Positions 36,111-49,520 of a stretch of DNA of 64,000 nucleotides are shown here, one piece after another. The position numbers were made by a program, and so were the translations under genes. The notes below the pieces were generated by a model. That model ran no database searches, had not been told where the DNA came from, and saw only the letters and a program-made list of their open reading frames with translations. The stretch covers positions 558,001 through 622,000 of the forward strand of contig JAMXBD010000112.1 of assembly GCA_024138025.1 (NCBI GenBank), given 5' to 3'. This DNA comes from Combretum micranthum. Lineage: Eukaryota > Streptophyta > Magnoliopsida > Myrtales > Combretaceae. Every line of letters starts with the position of its first letter. Within the stretch, counting starts at the first letter, position 1.

Positions 36111-37850
36111 CTATAAAAATATAAATAAATAAATGACGAACGGAAATTTAGTTAATTTGCCTATTAGAGTTGATCTTAAGAGGGAGATAAATAATGATCT
36201 TTAGAAAAGTGATTCAGAAGAAGACTTTGTAAATGAAGAGAATGCAGGTGGTGACCATGTGTCTAATTTTGCGATAGTCTTGCTTAACAAGCCCCTACTA
36301 TTAGCCCCGAAAGCCAAGTAACCAAGAGGGGGGAGAATTGATTACATTGAAAATTTTTTGGAAATTCTGATTTTAAACTTGTTTAAGAAACAAGTTTTGA
36401 ACCACTGTTTAAAGCGTTTGTTAAAAACTCTTTGAGAAAACCCTCTTGATATCTTAACTTGTGATATAGTCGAGTTTGTTCGCTTAATATCTCTTTCTCG
36501 AAATGTTATTAATCCGAAATTCTTTAAGTTAATTATTTCAAATTTAATGTTAGAGTTAACTGTGGAAACAACAAAATAAATAAAGGGGAAGAAAAAGAAA
36601 ATAATGCTTGTCAATATATAGTGGTTCTGCCTTGTGCATTAATCTACTCTTCTAACTCCATTTTGAGGTCTTGGTTTTCTTGACCAATTTGTTCCATTAG
36701 ATCTAATCAAATTAGTGAAGAATTACAAAGAATCTCACGTCCTCTGCATTCAATAACTCGCTCTATCAATCTTAGCTTTTGCTTAAGCTAACTTAAGGTC
36801 CTACATGTGTCCTTTGTCTCTTCTCTCACTATCACAAAGAATACAAGTAAAAATATCTTAGCTTAGATGAAAAAAAATAATAAAATTCCTTGCATTTTAG
36901 TACAAAGATCAAAATAAAGTTTCTTAGTGGCTTTTGAAAGTATTTATGAGTGTTTGTGTGCTTCTTTTGTAAGTCGGTTTTCACAATTTTAGTAGACTTT
37001 ATCAGGACTTTTCTCGATAATGCTTCATGCCTTAGCTTTGGAATCATGCCTTCATTATATACTTCAAGGATTAATGGTCTTCTTCAAGTATATTTGGTAG
37101 GAAATATTTTTCTAGTTGTTTTGTGTCTTTTCTTCATGATTCTTCAACATATTTTAATTTGTATTCTTTCTTATTTTGCTGCAAAAAGACACTGTAGAAA
37201 TATTTTATAAGAGTTTAAACCATGCTTCAAAAATCCCAGCTTGATACTTGTTAATTTGAGCAAAAAAGAGGGTAATTTAGATTTTAATTCTTTCCTTGTT
37301 TTGAAGATTTCTTTCCTTCTTTCTGAGATTCTTTAAGTTGACGTGATCTTCCCATTATCCTTCAATCTTCCCATGTGATAAATCCTTCGTAAGTCTTGCG
37401 CATATCATCTCTTTATTAACAAAGAATATTGTCACCTGAAAATTTCCATAAATAACACTTATTCTTCAAAAATTTTTATTCACGCATAAAGCTATATGAT
37501 AAACTTGTGAAAATTAATTTATGTACCCATTAGATTTATATCCAACTTCTTAGTGGAACATTTGAATATTTATACCTAATTTTATTCAATCCATGGAGTT
37601 AGGTCTTCAATTTAGTTCATTGCTCCAAAAATGGAAAGTTTTTCTTTTGATCTAGCATATGAAAGATACTTGTACTTCTAAAACATCACAAACTTAAGCA
37701 CGTAGTTAAGGTTATCATATAAGCATGTAATATTCCTTAAACCTTTTGTTATCATCAAAGCATTATATGATTAAAAAAATTATAATACTTAGAGAGATTC
37801 TATACTAACAAATACCTCTAAATTCATCATGAAATATTCAAGGAGACACT
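36111..37850. other. Non-coding insert within MULE-3
   Basis: The first 180 bases read like the acidic linker of the transposase (GDHVSNFAIVLL frame near 36250). From about 36315 to 37850 the sequence is unrelated AT-rich DNA with no protein match I can see, and its junctions are not clear. The phrase 'ccaagaggggggagaattga' (36321) resembles the purine-rich ends of some retrotransposons, but no LTR boundary could be set. Confidence 0.4.
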
Positions 37851-37877
37851 ATTGCACCTACATCTCCCATTTCCTAA

Positions 37878-39510
37878 TTGATTGACATCTTTTTTGAGGA
37901 TTTGCTTCCATTCCTCAGTAGGATGGATGTTGGTGATGGTTATATGTCCTCTAAGGAGAACTTTTTCACTTTTGAAGATCTTAGTTTTAATGATGAATTG
38001 AAGAAGGGAATGCAATTTTTCAAAAAGTTTGGTTTAATATATGTAGTGAAGATATTTTACATCAAACATCACTATAACTATAGTGTTGATGAGTCGAATG
38101 GGTAGGTGTTGTCTGTCATTTGTATAAAGAGGGATGGGGGAAGGATTGGGTGTTTTTGGTGGGGGTGGACAAGGTTGGGGATGGTGATTTCATGCATGTT
38201 GAAAGCACATGGCTATTGATATTATGATTACAATCGTTGAAAGCATACACACGTCCTCACCGAATGATCAATCAAGAACATCCACAATTAAACTTGAGCT
38301 TCATAGATTGATTTTTTTTTTTTTTTTGGTGAAGTAAGGAATAAAGCTGATGTGAAGGTCTTTAGCCTCAGACAGGCTATCGTTGACACATTTAGGTATC
38401 TAGTGACAAAGAGACAAGTGCAGAGCGGTGAGTATAAAGAGACTAAATTTATCTACAGTGATTGGAATAAGTTATACAATGAGCTTCCATAGTGTTTTGG
38501 TAGGGCTAGTAGACTGGTAAAGATGAAGGGGTAACTTTTGGAAAAGTTTTTTAAGCTTGTGGTCCACGTATAAAGCATGTTGATTTGCAGGCTACTTGTT
38601 AGCATTGATGCCACCTTTTTTTTACAGGGAATGTTCTCATTGCTTGTTGATTGCATGCAACATGGATGGTGTCAACCATATAGTCTCCTTGATATATGCA
38701 TTAGCGGACAAGGAATCAATTGCATCATGGATTGTGTTTTTTATTGCTAGTTAGGCAATGTATTGTTGGCTTTCATCATGATCAATGAATGCTATCCCTT
38801 ATCTCATACTGAAACCAGGGTATAATAGAAGCGACAAAGCATGAGAGTGTTGGATGACAACCCCCTTTTCACAATAACAACAATGTATATGGCATGGAAC
38901 AAGCAATTTCAATGTAAAATGTCAAATTGCCCTAGTGAAGAATCTTGTAATTACGATCACTTTTTAGGCATAGGACACAAAATTTAAGTTCAATATATGT
39001 TAGGTGCTTAAAAAAAGAAAAATGAAAATGCACCAAATATTTTATGAATATCCTTTAGGAGATGTGAATATGAGCATATAATATGGAGACAAATATGGAT
39101 TTATGACACTAATCTTAGTGAGAGTTACAATATAGTTTTAAAGGACGTAAGGTTATTGACTGTGTTAGCTTTGGTCTTAAAAATCTTTGGTAATTGCATG
39201 CAGCATTTGTAGCAATGGTGAAGAGAAAAGTATACCAAATGGACATTATATGCTAGTTGCCATCGAGTTATAACCTTTAACGGATTGATTGAGCTTTTTG
39301 AGGTTCACATAAAGGGGGGTTATGGCATGGAAGGTGGGAAGCACCATATAATTGACATAATGAGGGATAAATGTAGTTGTAAAAAAGTGACAGACATACA
39401 ACTTCCTTTGCTCCCATATGTTTGCAGCCATAATACATGTTAAGATGGACAACACACAGAAGATTGCCAAATGGTATCACAAGGGAAATTAATATTGTTG
39501 CTATTGTTCT
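37878..39510 (+). pseudogene. MULE-3 transposase core, decayed
   Basis: From the left: a DNA-binding segment with DELKKGMQFFKKFGLIYVVK and HHYNYSV; a RLLVSIDATFFYRECSHCLL then IACNMDGVNHIVSLIYALAD-KESIASW block (about 38582-38740), where IDATF replaces the usual VDGTF but keeps the first catalytic Asp; and a SWIM-like stretch DKCSCKKVTDIQLPLLPYVC around 39370-39430 in which the Cys-x-His end is damaged. Many stops and frame changes. It is the same architecture as MULE-2 and comparably decayed to MULE-1. Confidence 0.75.
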
Positions 39511-40021
39511 AGCTTTCATTTAATCAGTGATAAGAGCAGGTGGTTAAAAATACAAGCCCCATTCATTCACCCAGATTATAATCGAGTTAGAGACATGGGT
39601 AATGCCTAATCTAAATGACACCATAATGAGATGGATCTATAAGAGAAATCGTTAAAAAACTATTTTGGGTTTGTAGGAAAGAGGGAACAAAAGTAGCATC
39701 TTGAAAGTTAAAAAGAGACAAAGTTAACTATTTATTACATAATGTTTGATTGTCATGTATTATAATCGAGCTAGAAACATGGGTAAGGCCCAATCTAAAC
39801 AATACCACAATGAGATGGACATTAATAGAAACCGTCAAAAAATTGTTGTGGGTTTGTAGGATGAGGGATGCAATTGAAGAAGTGTCTTGAAAGTTAGAAA
39901 AGTGCAATTTACTATTTATTACATAATGTTTGATTGACATGTATGATTGTAGCATTGTATATTTAATTTTAAATGTTTGCTCATTACCTAAACATTGAAA
40001 TCTTTATTTTTTCTTGTACAA

Positions 40022-42110
40022 ATGGATTTAAGCTTAATGGATAAATCGCTCTTTATGCAGCAAGATACTCATTACTCAAGGCTGTATGGTGGGATCATGT
40101 ATATGACTAGTTTTTACTTTTGTTGCATTTCTTTCGATTGTTTACTAAACATTTTCTTTGTTTGCGAGAAACATGAATGTTCGTATGCCATCATTGAGAG
40201 GCTTCTTTGAAGAATCTCGATGATATATGACTTTAGTTTGACAAGCACATCACACAATATCTGGAGTAGGTTAGCTTCCGATAGGTCCTAATCACCTTTC
40301 ATACAGTTGGATTGGGCTCTCATTATAGCCCTTGCAGAGAGGTGGAGGTTGGAAACCCACACAAATCACATGCCACATGGGAAGGTCAACCTCACTTTAT
40401 AGGATGTACCCATATAACTTAGTTCGCCATTGATGGACATGTGGTGACAGGTAGCATGGACTTAGCATGGGCTGGTGAATGTGAGTGCTTGCCTAGAGTC
40501 AAGCATGATTAGCATGATATCTTTAGTGGATAAGCTAAGATGTCCTAGTAGAAGTACTCATTCAGGGGTTTATTAGATGAGGTTAACAATTTATCTGCCA
40601 TTTGTTATGCCTAGACATGAGACATGCATACTACAGATGTTAGGTTGGATCGTCTTTATAGATAAATCCTCTAGCCTTAATCATTTGATGATCCTTTTAC
40701 TTTTAGAGGACTTCAAGGTAGAAAGTAAGTATAGTTAGGGGTTAGCTTGCCTACTTCTATGTCGTGCTACGGACACTTTGACAGTTGATATGGGAGGAGC
40801 TATGATTCTTGTACAAATATAAGTATGGGATTGGTTTCCCTATACTGCTAGAACAAGCACAATCCATACATTCCGCATGATGGCTATTGGGATACAATTG
40901 GTATGATTTCTTCGATGCTATGTAGATTCCCATGCATGCTGTATCTAAGTATTGTGATACTCTAGATCATTAGACTTCGGAGTAAGTATCATGTTTTCTA
41001 CAATTTGATTATATGGATACACACATATATAGAATTATTTATTAAAGATTTATTCAATGCCTTACACTGTAAGAATCCTTGAACTATTATAGGAGGGGAA
41101 AGATATTTATCTCGCCTAAGTCTCCTTGATCTACTTTCACATCATGAAGATGCACCTTTTTGATAAAGTTGTCTAGTAATTTGGTAAGGGTACAATGTAT
41201 CTTATTATAGTGTGACATGATGCGTTCTATCCATAAGATTGATCTTAAGGGGAACACCAATCGGGATGAGAGGACGAGAGATGCAAATACATCCATCAGT
41301 GTTAGCAATGGTGATTGGACATTGCTCCTTGAAAGTATGATGATGCATTGCTCGGTCTGATTGCTCTTGATCACTACCAATGGTACCATAAAGTAACAAG
41401 ATGTTATATTAGTCACATCGAGCGATACTTAATGCCTTAGTGAGTATTCTAAATCGAATCACTACATCTCTACTAATGTGTATATAATATTTATGCTAAT
41501 ATAATTTGGTTGCCTTTTCTTGTAGTTAGATGCCTTCACTTGTTGAGGTAGTTGATAGTTCAGAGGAGACATGACCTATAGTAGCTACCAGTAGACATAT
41601 CCTATGAGGCTATGGAGGTCTTGTACTGTTCCCTCCAAATCATAAAGAGTAGCCACTAGAGATGCCTTTAGCTCAGGGGAGAATATGGGGCTGTAGCAGA
41701 GCTTGCCATCTAGAACCAATTTTAAATGGGTTTCAAGTACTCTTATAGATCCTTTATCCACTTATAACTCACCAGCCTCTCCTACTCCCATAGCACACAA
41801 TACCCCTTTGTCTTTATCTAGTCATGCCTTTCCATCCTTTGACTTAATCAACTATATCATACTTGATGTAGATCTGTCCTCCTCCTCTATAATTACTTTA
41901 CTTGTTCTATGAGACATAAACATTTAGAATCATCACACATAGGAGAGAAAATCACGTTGGCGAATCTATAGTACAATTCATGGGCTTTAGTTCGATCATG
42001 TGGTACTTCCTTTATCAGAGATGCTTCAAGATGATAATAAATGAGCCCATTATCAGAGGTGATGTTAGAGGCATAGTTAAACACATTTGAGTAGTCCTTT
42101 CATATGTGGT
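40022..42110 (+). pseudogene. MULE-3 plant mobile domain gene remnant
   Basis: The start MDLSLMDKSLFMQQDTHYS parallels MDPRPIDSSLPTQRPIHRS of MULE-2. FIQLDWALIIALAERWRLET then HTNHMPHGKVNLTL*DVPI (about 40300-40410) is a clear PMD segment, with TAG at 40400-40402 in place of the Gln of the LQDV motif. DHYQWYHKVTRCYISH (about 41370-41420) matches DDYFQWYHAITRCWIG near the end of the MULE-2 domain. The middle part is degenerate. No intact frame; pseudogene. Confidence 0.75.
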
Positions 42111-44280
42111 TAAAGATAGTCTATATATATTTGTTGCTTTTTTTACATATTGGATGTAAATATTCATTTGCAGTTTCAACTACTTCATTGTATTTGAGTT
42201 TAACTTATATATTTGAACTTGTATGGTAATATTGTAACTAGTTGTTAATTGTCATGGGGTTTAAGAATGTGTGATGGTGGCTATTTGAACAAATGAGAGT
42301 TGTGAGATTTGTGACACTATGCGCAAAAGCATATTGTTGAGTATTTTGTGAGTGATTTTGTTTGACTAAGGCACTTAAATTTCTACAAAATTGAAGCTTA
42401 AAATCGCATGTCTCAAATGCAAGTGTTTTACAACATATTTCCAGCATATAAATTGTAGGAAAACTTATGATTTCCCCTAAATCGAAACTTAAAATCACAA
42501 GTCTCAAATAAGAGTTATTTGCAAAAACAATATGCAACAAAGTGGCATTTGGGCACTATGATTTAGTTACAGTACTTTGGTGGTTAGTTTGCCCTTTTTT
42601 AAAAATTAGTTTCCGTATGAGGGGTAAACTAACCAAAAACTCGGTCTTGAATTGGAATTGGCCCTATAGTGGTTGGTTTAAACCTAACTAGAACTCCACA
42701 ACAAAGAAAAAAAAAAAAAAAAAAAAGTAATTAACGTTCAATATTTAAACCATGTCCATGTGAATAGTAAGATTTTTTACATATTTAATTAATTAATTGT
42801 TAACAATACAAGAAATAAATGTACCTTAAAAGTATGTTTTCTTTAGTTTTTATATTTCCGCAAAAGTTAAAATTTATATCCTTAACGATGTGAGACTAAT
42901 TTTTGTCTTGTAAGCTTCTTTTTAACTTCTAGAGTATTTTGCACTCCAATTCCCACAGTGTTAATTCTATAACTAAAGTTCAATGTATTTACATTTAAAT
43001 AAATGCACATCTTAATCATTTCATTAAGAAGATAGTTAACGACTATAATATTTTTAGGTCTAATTTTCATCTTGGTCATAATATTTATCTTATTTAAATA
43101 AAAAATTTATTTGTTAGATTTTCTGTTTTAACTTAAAAAAAATAAAGTATAACTAGTTTTAGATTTATGACCTACCCGGTGAACCCACATGGGTCCAGAA
43201 CTTGCCTCAATTTCGTAGTTAGTTCTAGGTAAAAAAAATAAAAGTATATGCAAATCAAAAGATTTAGGCTAAATCAAGGCGATTTTTAACTTATAGTAAG
43301 GTCTACTTGTAAGTCATTGATATATGATTGAAAATTGATTATAAGAAGCGAATCACCACCATTATTGAAAAATTAGAGAAAAAAACCATATTTCTTAAAA
43401 TTGTCAGGAATGACTCTGCACCAAAATTTTCTTGCTTTCTTTCTTTTTTTTTCGATTTATTTTTTATTTCCGTTGAATAGGAGTAGTGATTGGAGAGTGG
43501 TCTTAGCTTTGAGCAGGTGGCATGACTTGTGATTGACTTTATCACCTCTATGTTAAGATACAACATGAATGCAAATTAGCATTTTACCACTAATAATCTT
43601 ATTTCAAAATTTAAAATCTTTTGTCAATTCTTATCTTACAATCAGTTTAGATAACTACACTTATTAATGTTGTAGTATAGGCAGGTGACAAATTGTTGGT
43701 CTATGATCTTAAGGCCTGTAACTAAACAGGCATGGTTTGTAGTGCACCGATGGTGGTTTGGTGTGCCCACTTCGATGCCTAGGTCAGTAGTGGGTTGAGA
43801 GAGAGCAAGTAAGTGTGTAAATGGAGAGTGTAAATGATATCAAGTACCCTTTTTTGGTAGCTAACCTGGACTTAAGGTGGTGGTAGTGATCATTTAAGGA
43901 GAGTGGCTAAATAGGTAAAGAGTAATTTCTTTAGAGCATCCTTGGGGAAACATAATGATTTAGGGAGGCTTAGGGTACCTCCAAGGAGATATGATGGACC
44001 AAGGAGATATTTTAGTTAGAGGAGGAGCTCGAGGGAGGAGGACCTTAGTTTGGGTCCTTATGTGTAACAAAGGAAAGAGATTGACTTCTAGTCTAGAAAA
44101 TAACAGAGGCTTATGGGTCAAGGTGGTCTAGGGCACTTGATGGGCCTTGAGAACTATATTGCTGGTCCATTTTTTTTAGTGTTGGGGCTACTAGGCTATA
44201 ATCAAGTAAAGCTCATCAACAATAGGAGTTAAGTAGTAGTGTCACTCCCTTAGTATCAAAAGTACTTGTAGTTTCTCTTC
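42111..44280. other. Intergenic DNA, no gene supported
   Basis: AT-rich sequence with a poly(A) tract at 42705-42726. 43680-44210 is richer in G, with GGTGG and GAGGAG words, but has no sustained frame or recognised domain. Confidence 0.45.
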
Positions 44281-45456
44281 CTTTATATCTAATAGTTAAT
44301 GTTAAGGAAAACCAATTATTAACAACTAATTTAATCATAAACATATTTCATAAGTCAAGATTACAAATAAGATAACTAGATTGCAATGAACACTTAGATT
44401 TCGAATCTTGACTAGAATTTACTATGTTATCGCATAAAACCTAAATTAATGAAATTATTAATAATCTTTAACTATGGAAATTCTTATTATGATTTAATAT
44501 CATTCTCAATAACATTACGTCCTAATTCTAGGTTGATTAACCGGAATCTCTTCCTAATTAAAACTCTCTAAAATTGAATTAATTTCTATAAATTCTTCTA
44601 TTAGATTTGACGCTAATCCTTAATATTTAATTTGTCCTATCTCTAGGATTGCTATACAACTATACAGATTTGTTTATACAAGTGATTTCTCAATCAACAA
44701 ACATGGAATTCAAGAAACAATCACGAACGCATAATTGAATTCAAGAAAACTAAAATTTATTGAAAAACCATAAAATCCCAATTATGTAGCAACATAAGGT
44801 TAATCAAAATATAGATATAAAAGCCTACTCTTCCATAGATCTCATAAACAAATTATTAATCATATAGAAGAACATAAATATAACAATTAAAACCCTTTAA
44901 TGATGTTTCTTGCAATCTTCAATGATATTACAGTGTTCTTGACTTGTTCTTGCCTCTTTCTCTCTCTTGGTAATCCTTAAAATTGAAAAAATTCTCTTTC
45001 GAATATAAAATCTATTTATAATCATCTTTAAATTTTAGGTTGGCATGATCATCAACATGGTTAATATGTTTTGGGTCATGTTGCATTGCTTTTCACAAAT
45101 CCTTTGTTGAATAATCTCAACATGACTTTCAACATGGTTGTGCTCATGTGTCATCTTATTCAAATAATTTTTTTTCCAAATCTTCTTTTATCTTAACAAA
45201 ACTGGTAACGTGATCATGTTAACTCTTGTATCGAATTACTAATCTCAACATGACCAATAACATGGTCATGTTAAGTTCCATGCTGAAATTCAAATGAAGT
45301 CCCTTAATAACCCGAATAAGCACGACCTAAGCATCATTATGGGTTAGTTCGAGTATGGTCATATACCCGAACCAACGGTTCATGGGTACCATTTTGGTGG
45401 AACTGTAACCATGAAAGCTGGGTCGGTTCCCGATTCAAGGGAACTAGCGGTCTCAT
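44281..45456. repeat. Degenerate transposon-like sequence left of LTR copy C
   Basis: Long AT-rich sequence without frames. It ends in words such as 'caacatggttatgt', 'aacatgg(t)tcatgtt' and 'ggttcatgggtacc', which recur to the right of copy E at 57926-58140 ('aacatggttatgtcaagg', 'gagtcggctcag'). It is probably the same unidentified repeat, but element ends were not found. Confidence 0.35.
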
Positions 45457-48238
45457 TGTCACAACCCAACGGGTACCCTAAACGTAACAGTCCGCCGCAT
45501 ACTAAATAAGACTTATAAATTACTACCACAGTCATTCAAAAGTCTTGTATTAGATGCAAGGCATTCCCTTACGATAATAGAATACTTGCGCATTTGGAGA
45601 TAGAAAGTCTAACTTGATAGAATAAGCATAAAAATACAAACCACGGATAATTCAAGATCATTTACAGAATACTAAAGGGCATTTCCCCGCAAAATAATAA
45701 TCAGTCCAAGTAATAGTTTTTGACAACTACTCAAGCGTTTAAGGTTTCCTATGGAAGTCTATACAAAAGCTAAACGTAAACTTCTAAGGGGAAACTCCTA
45801 TTCTTGCTTTACCTGAGTTGGACAAGTCTTATGACGCAACCATAGATATGGAAACTGCAACAAAAAGAAGCTGTAGGGGTATAAGCTACGCTAGCTTAGG
45901 GAGTAAACACTTCTAGAGTATACATATCGCAGAATTACATACAATCAAGTTGATTTAAACATCCATATGAAATGCAACAACTACATGGGCATACAAGACA
46001 TATGATCAACCAGAAATCATATGTTGAATGGATTTACACCTTCTATTTGTGGTTAGCAAATTGACGAATCCTGCGGTACTTCTCTTAATTACTGTTTATT
46101 TTATGGCTCATGGACAACCCATTAACTGCAATGTTTTATGGCTCATGGGCAACCCATTTCATTCATACTGTTTATGGATCATGGAGAACCAATCATGATT
46201 ACATGCACCATCCCCACCATGAAGTGATTATGTCCATATTGCTTTAATAATCCTAATAGTCATTAATGCAATTTATAGGTGACCACTCAATTTACAAACA
46301 CTCATAATCATGGCATATGGACATACAACAATTAATTACCCGGTTTCGATATGCTTAGCACACTTTTTTCAACACATCAAGATAGCATACATAATCCCAT
46401 AATTACCCATCATGCATTTCCAATTTTTATCTTTGCCTATCATTCTAGTGCAACTACGAGTTACAAGCATAATAAGGAATTGTAAATAGGAAATATGACT
46501 CACTCAGCCATAGTCACTGGTCTCTATTTGTAATAATCCAAGGGTAAGAAATCTCCTGATTCGAAGTCACCTAAAAGAAAGAAATAACCAAATGAGTATT
46601 TCAAACCATAACTAAATCTAACTTATTAAATAAAAACTTTCAATTTCGTAATTTTCGTAACTAGAGGAAATTCCAACTTAAAACGGCTATAACTTAGTCA
46701 TTTTAACTCCGAATTTTGCAAATAAGCAGTAGATTTCTATCCACTTCGAAAGATCTATCTAATTCTAGTGTTATTCCTAAGTTTTGAAAACTTTTGGGTC
46801 TTGAAAAGTTTAGATAAGATCTGATTAGTAGCTAAAAATCATATTTTTGAAATTGTTTTGTGAATTTTATTGTTTCTACCAAGTATATTAGATGTACATG
46901 CATTATCAACAAGTTATTATCATGAATGACATGCTGTGAGCTATCTATATGTATGTTCTTGATGATACTTGGTTAAAAAGAATTTCTAGATAAGTTTTAC
47001 TTTTGAGAAAACTTCAAGAATACTTTATTTAGAAAAACTAGTATTGTTTCTTGAAAAATCATCTTTATTTTTACTAAAATAAAGCCTTGATGACCTATAT
47101 GCTTAATACCTTCATTATTTTAATAAATTTATTCATTTAGGAATTGGAAAATTGATGTTTAAGTAGGGGTCTTGCCTAATTACGAATTTACAAAAATTAT
47201 AGGAAATGAAAATATTGTTTGATCTATGTTTTGAAACCTGTCCTTTGTTTTAGAAATATACTTTGATAAAATCCATTTATTCTTGTCAAAATTAATTCCT
47301 TACTACATCTATCCCCTAAGGTTTCCATTTTTCCATTAAAATCCTCATTTTGGAATTTGTATATAACTGTTTAAGTGGGGGTCATTTCTAAATCCGAATT
47401 TTGTGATTTGTGTTTGAGATTGTTTTTTGAGTAAAACTCATTTGATCTTTCAAGAATTTGGTCCTATCAAACCTACTCCTTAAGACTTCTATTTCTTTAA
47501 TAAAATTCTTATTTTGGGGTTGGAAAATAGGTGTTTATATATCAACTCTTTCAAACTACGAATTTTAAGTTCTTGTTGGAGTTGAAACAAGTTCTAACTT
47601 AACTTTTGTAACCTTTTCTTATTTTGAAAATATCTCTTAGTAAAACTACGTTTAACTTATCAAAATCATTCCTTTATGATACCTATTCCATAAGCCCTTC
47701 ATATTTTATGTAAAATCCTTACTTTTGAGTTGGAAAATAGGTTTTCAAAATGGGTGTCTTCCAAGATCCGAATAAAAAAAAAATTATTTTTGATGGAAAC
47801 AAAAATAGATCTTAAGTTTTTGGCAACATCCCCATTAACACTATCATACCACAATTCTTTTATGTACATTAGACAAATATCTATAGCATTTATATACTCA
47901 AAACAAATAGATCTATGATGACTTTCATGTTATGGATGTAAATGCAAGATAGATGTTATGAAGATGAGGTTAGTAGTAGGATATATACACAAAATATCAA
48001 TATGAACAATATAGAGCAATAATATAGCAAAATATAGTAAAAAAACTTAAATGAAAAGATCCACAACATTATGATGGCAAGAATATCATGCTTAAGTATT
48101 TCCACATCCCTTGCATAAAGCTCATGAGGATTTTGGTAGAATCACACATATATGATCTAGCTATTACATGTTTTATTTGTGGTAGATTCTAGATCTATTA
48201 CCTATTTAGTGTGTGGAGCAAGAAGGCTTGAAGAAAAA

Positions 48239-48239
<1 letters not shown>

Positions 48240-48269
<30 letters not shown>
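48240..48269. repeat. GT/GA microsatellite in LTR copy C
   Basis: A run of GT repeats passes directly into a run of GA repeats, in the part of the LTR that is CT-rich in the sense direction. Confidence 0.75.
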
Positions 48270-48270
<1 letters not shown>

Positions 48271-48414
48271 GGCTCACGGTAACAATAGGGAGGAGAGAGG
48301 AGAGAAAAAAAATTCAAATATTTGATTTTGGTGAAAGAGAAGGAAAGGTGTAAAGTGAAAGGCGTAAAGGTGATTATATAGGAAATTGGATTAGGGTTTG
48401 TATAGTTAATGTAA

Positions 48415-48819
48415 TGTAATGGTTGTGCTATGGGTGTATTGGAGAGGCTTATATGCATGTAAAAAGGGTTGGGTGTAAGTCCTGTGGGCTTCCCCAGCGT
48501 TACCACTTCACAGTAGCATCGCCTTCATCTGCGGGCCTCGGAGTCCTTACCAGGAAGACTCTCTCGCGCACAGCCTTTTAGGGACCACTGCTACGCATAG
48601 CATGAAGGATTGTCCCACATGGGTTTGGCTCAATCCTTTTTACATGCATATAAGCCTCTCCAATACACCCATAGCACAACCATTACATAACTCCGGGGTT
48701 TACAGATGAGGGTGATGCTACTATGAAGTGGTAACGCTGGGGAAGCCCACATGACTTACACCCAACCCTTTTTACATGCATATAAGCCTCTCAAATACAC
48801 CCATAGCACAACCATTACA
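48415..48819. mobile_element. Fold-back element inside LTR copy C
   Basis: The left arm, about 125 bases from TGTAATGGTTG, is repeated inverted at the right end (48694-48819, ending CAACCATTACA). A third, partial inverted copy of the outer 60 bases lies at 48627-48687. The arms share 'gaggcttatatgcatg' and 'cttccccagcgttacc'. The unique middle (48541-48626) is non-coding. The target duplication is not convincing. It sits close to the TATA-like region of the host LTR (minus strand). Confidence 0.75.
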
Positions 48820-49520
48820 GTTAAATAAAAGAAGAAAAAATAAAACAAAGGGGAGTTCGTACAAAGGGAGGGGGCACCAATTTGGAGGGGGAGGGAGAGA
48901 GAGAGAGATGTGTGGTTTTGTTTTGTGTAAAAAATTCAAATTTAATAAAGTAATTTAAGTAATAAAATTGTATTGGAAAAGTAAATTGTAAGGAATATAA
49001 TATAAGGTTGTAAGAATAGGTTGTAAGGATGTAAAAATAGGGTATGGGTGGTTGTACTTAGTGAATAGTGATGATTAGAAATCAAAAAGTAGATTAGACA
49101 ATTAAATTATCGGTAGTAATGAAAATACGATGAAAGGGCTATAACTGTAATTTTTATAAACTGAAAAATTCTTAAAATTAAATTTTTGAATTCCTTATTA
49201 AATTTCAGTTCTAATGAGTACGACGAAATATTTTTCTATTTTCAAGTCTTAAGGACCGGTTTTCGAAAACAGATCCTGATCGTGTTCAAAACGAATGAAT
49301 TTCTCAGTAATATGATCTTTTTATGTTTTGATATATTATTTATGACTACATTCTAAAGTTAACTCATTTTTATTGCTCTAGAGTTTTGTTCTTGGTATCG
49401 TCGGACTTACGGTTCTTAGGTTCCAAACTAGCCTTAAGGTAGTCTTTTAGGGTTTTGGTTTCTGATTCCGATTTTCGAAACCAAGTTCGGTTTGCTAGGA
49501 AAACGAGGGCTTACACTCAT

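Larger units (their letters stand above)
45457..49515 (-). mobile_element. LTR copy C: LTR-like unit, minus strand
   Basis: On the plus strand it reads TGTCACAACCC at the left end and GGGCTTACA at the right, i.e. TGTAAGCCC...GTGACA on the minus strand as in the other copies. A perfect 5-bp duplication CTCAT flanks it (45452-45456 and 49516-49520). Length is 4059 bp, of which about 405 bp is a fold-back insertion (48415-48819); the remainder is the family size. Landmarks run in reverse order (GTACCCTAAACG near 45472, 'tttcgaaaacagatcc' near 49261). No coding sequence. Confidence 0.87.

Noticed and set aside
48198..48506. 102-codon minus-strand frame in LTR copy C
   Set aside because: It crosses a GT/GA microsatellite and enters the fold-back insertion, so it cannot be an ancestral gene.
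48541..48626. 5S rRNA-like segment of a Cassandra-type LTR in the fold-back element
   Set aside because: Some words ('tgtcccacatggg') are reminiscent, but the internal control region of 5S rRNA is not present.
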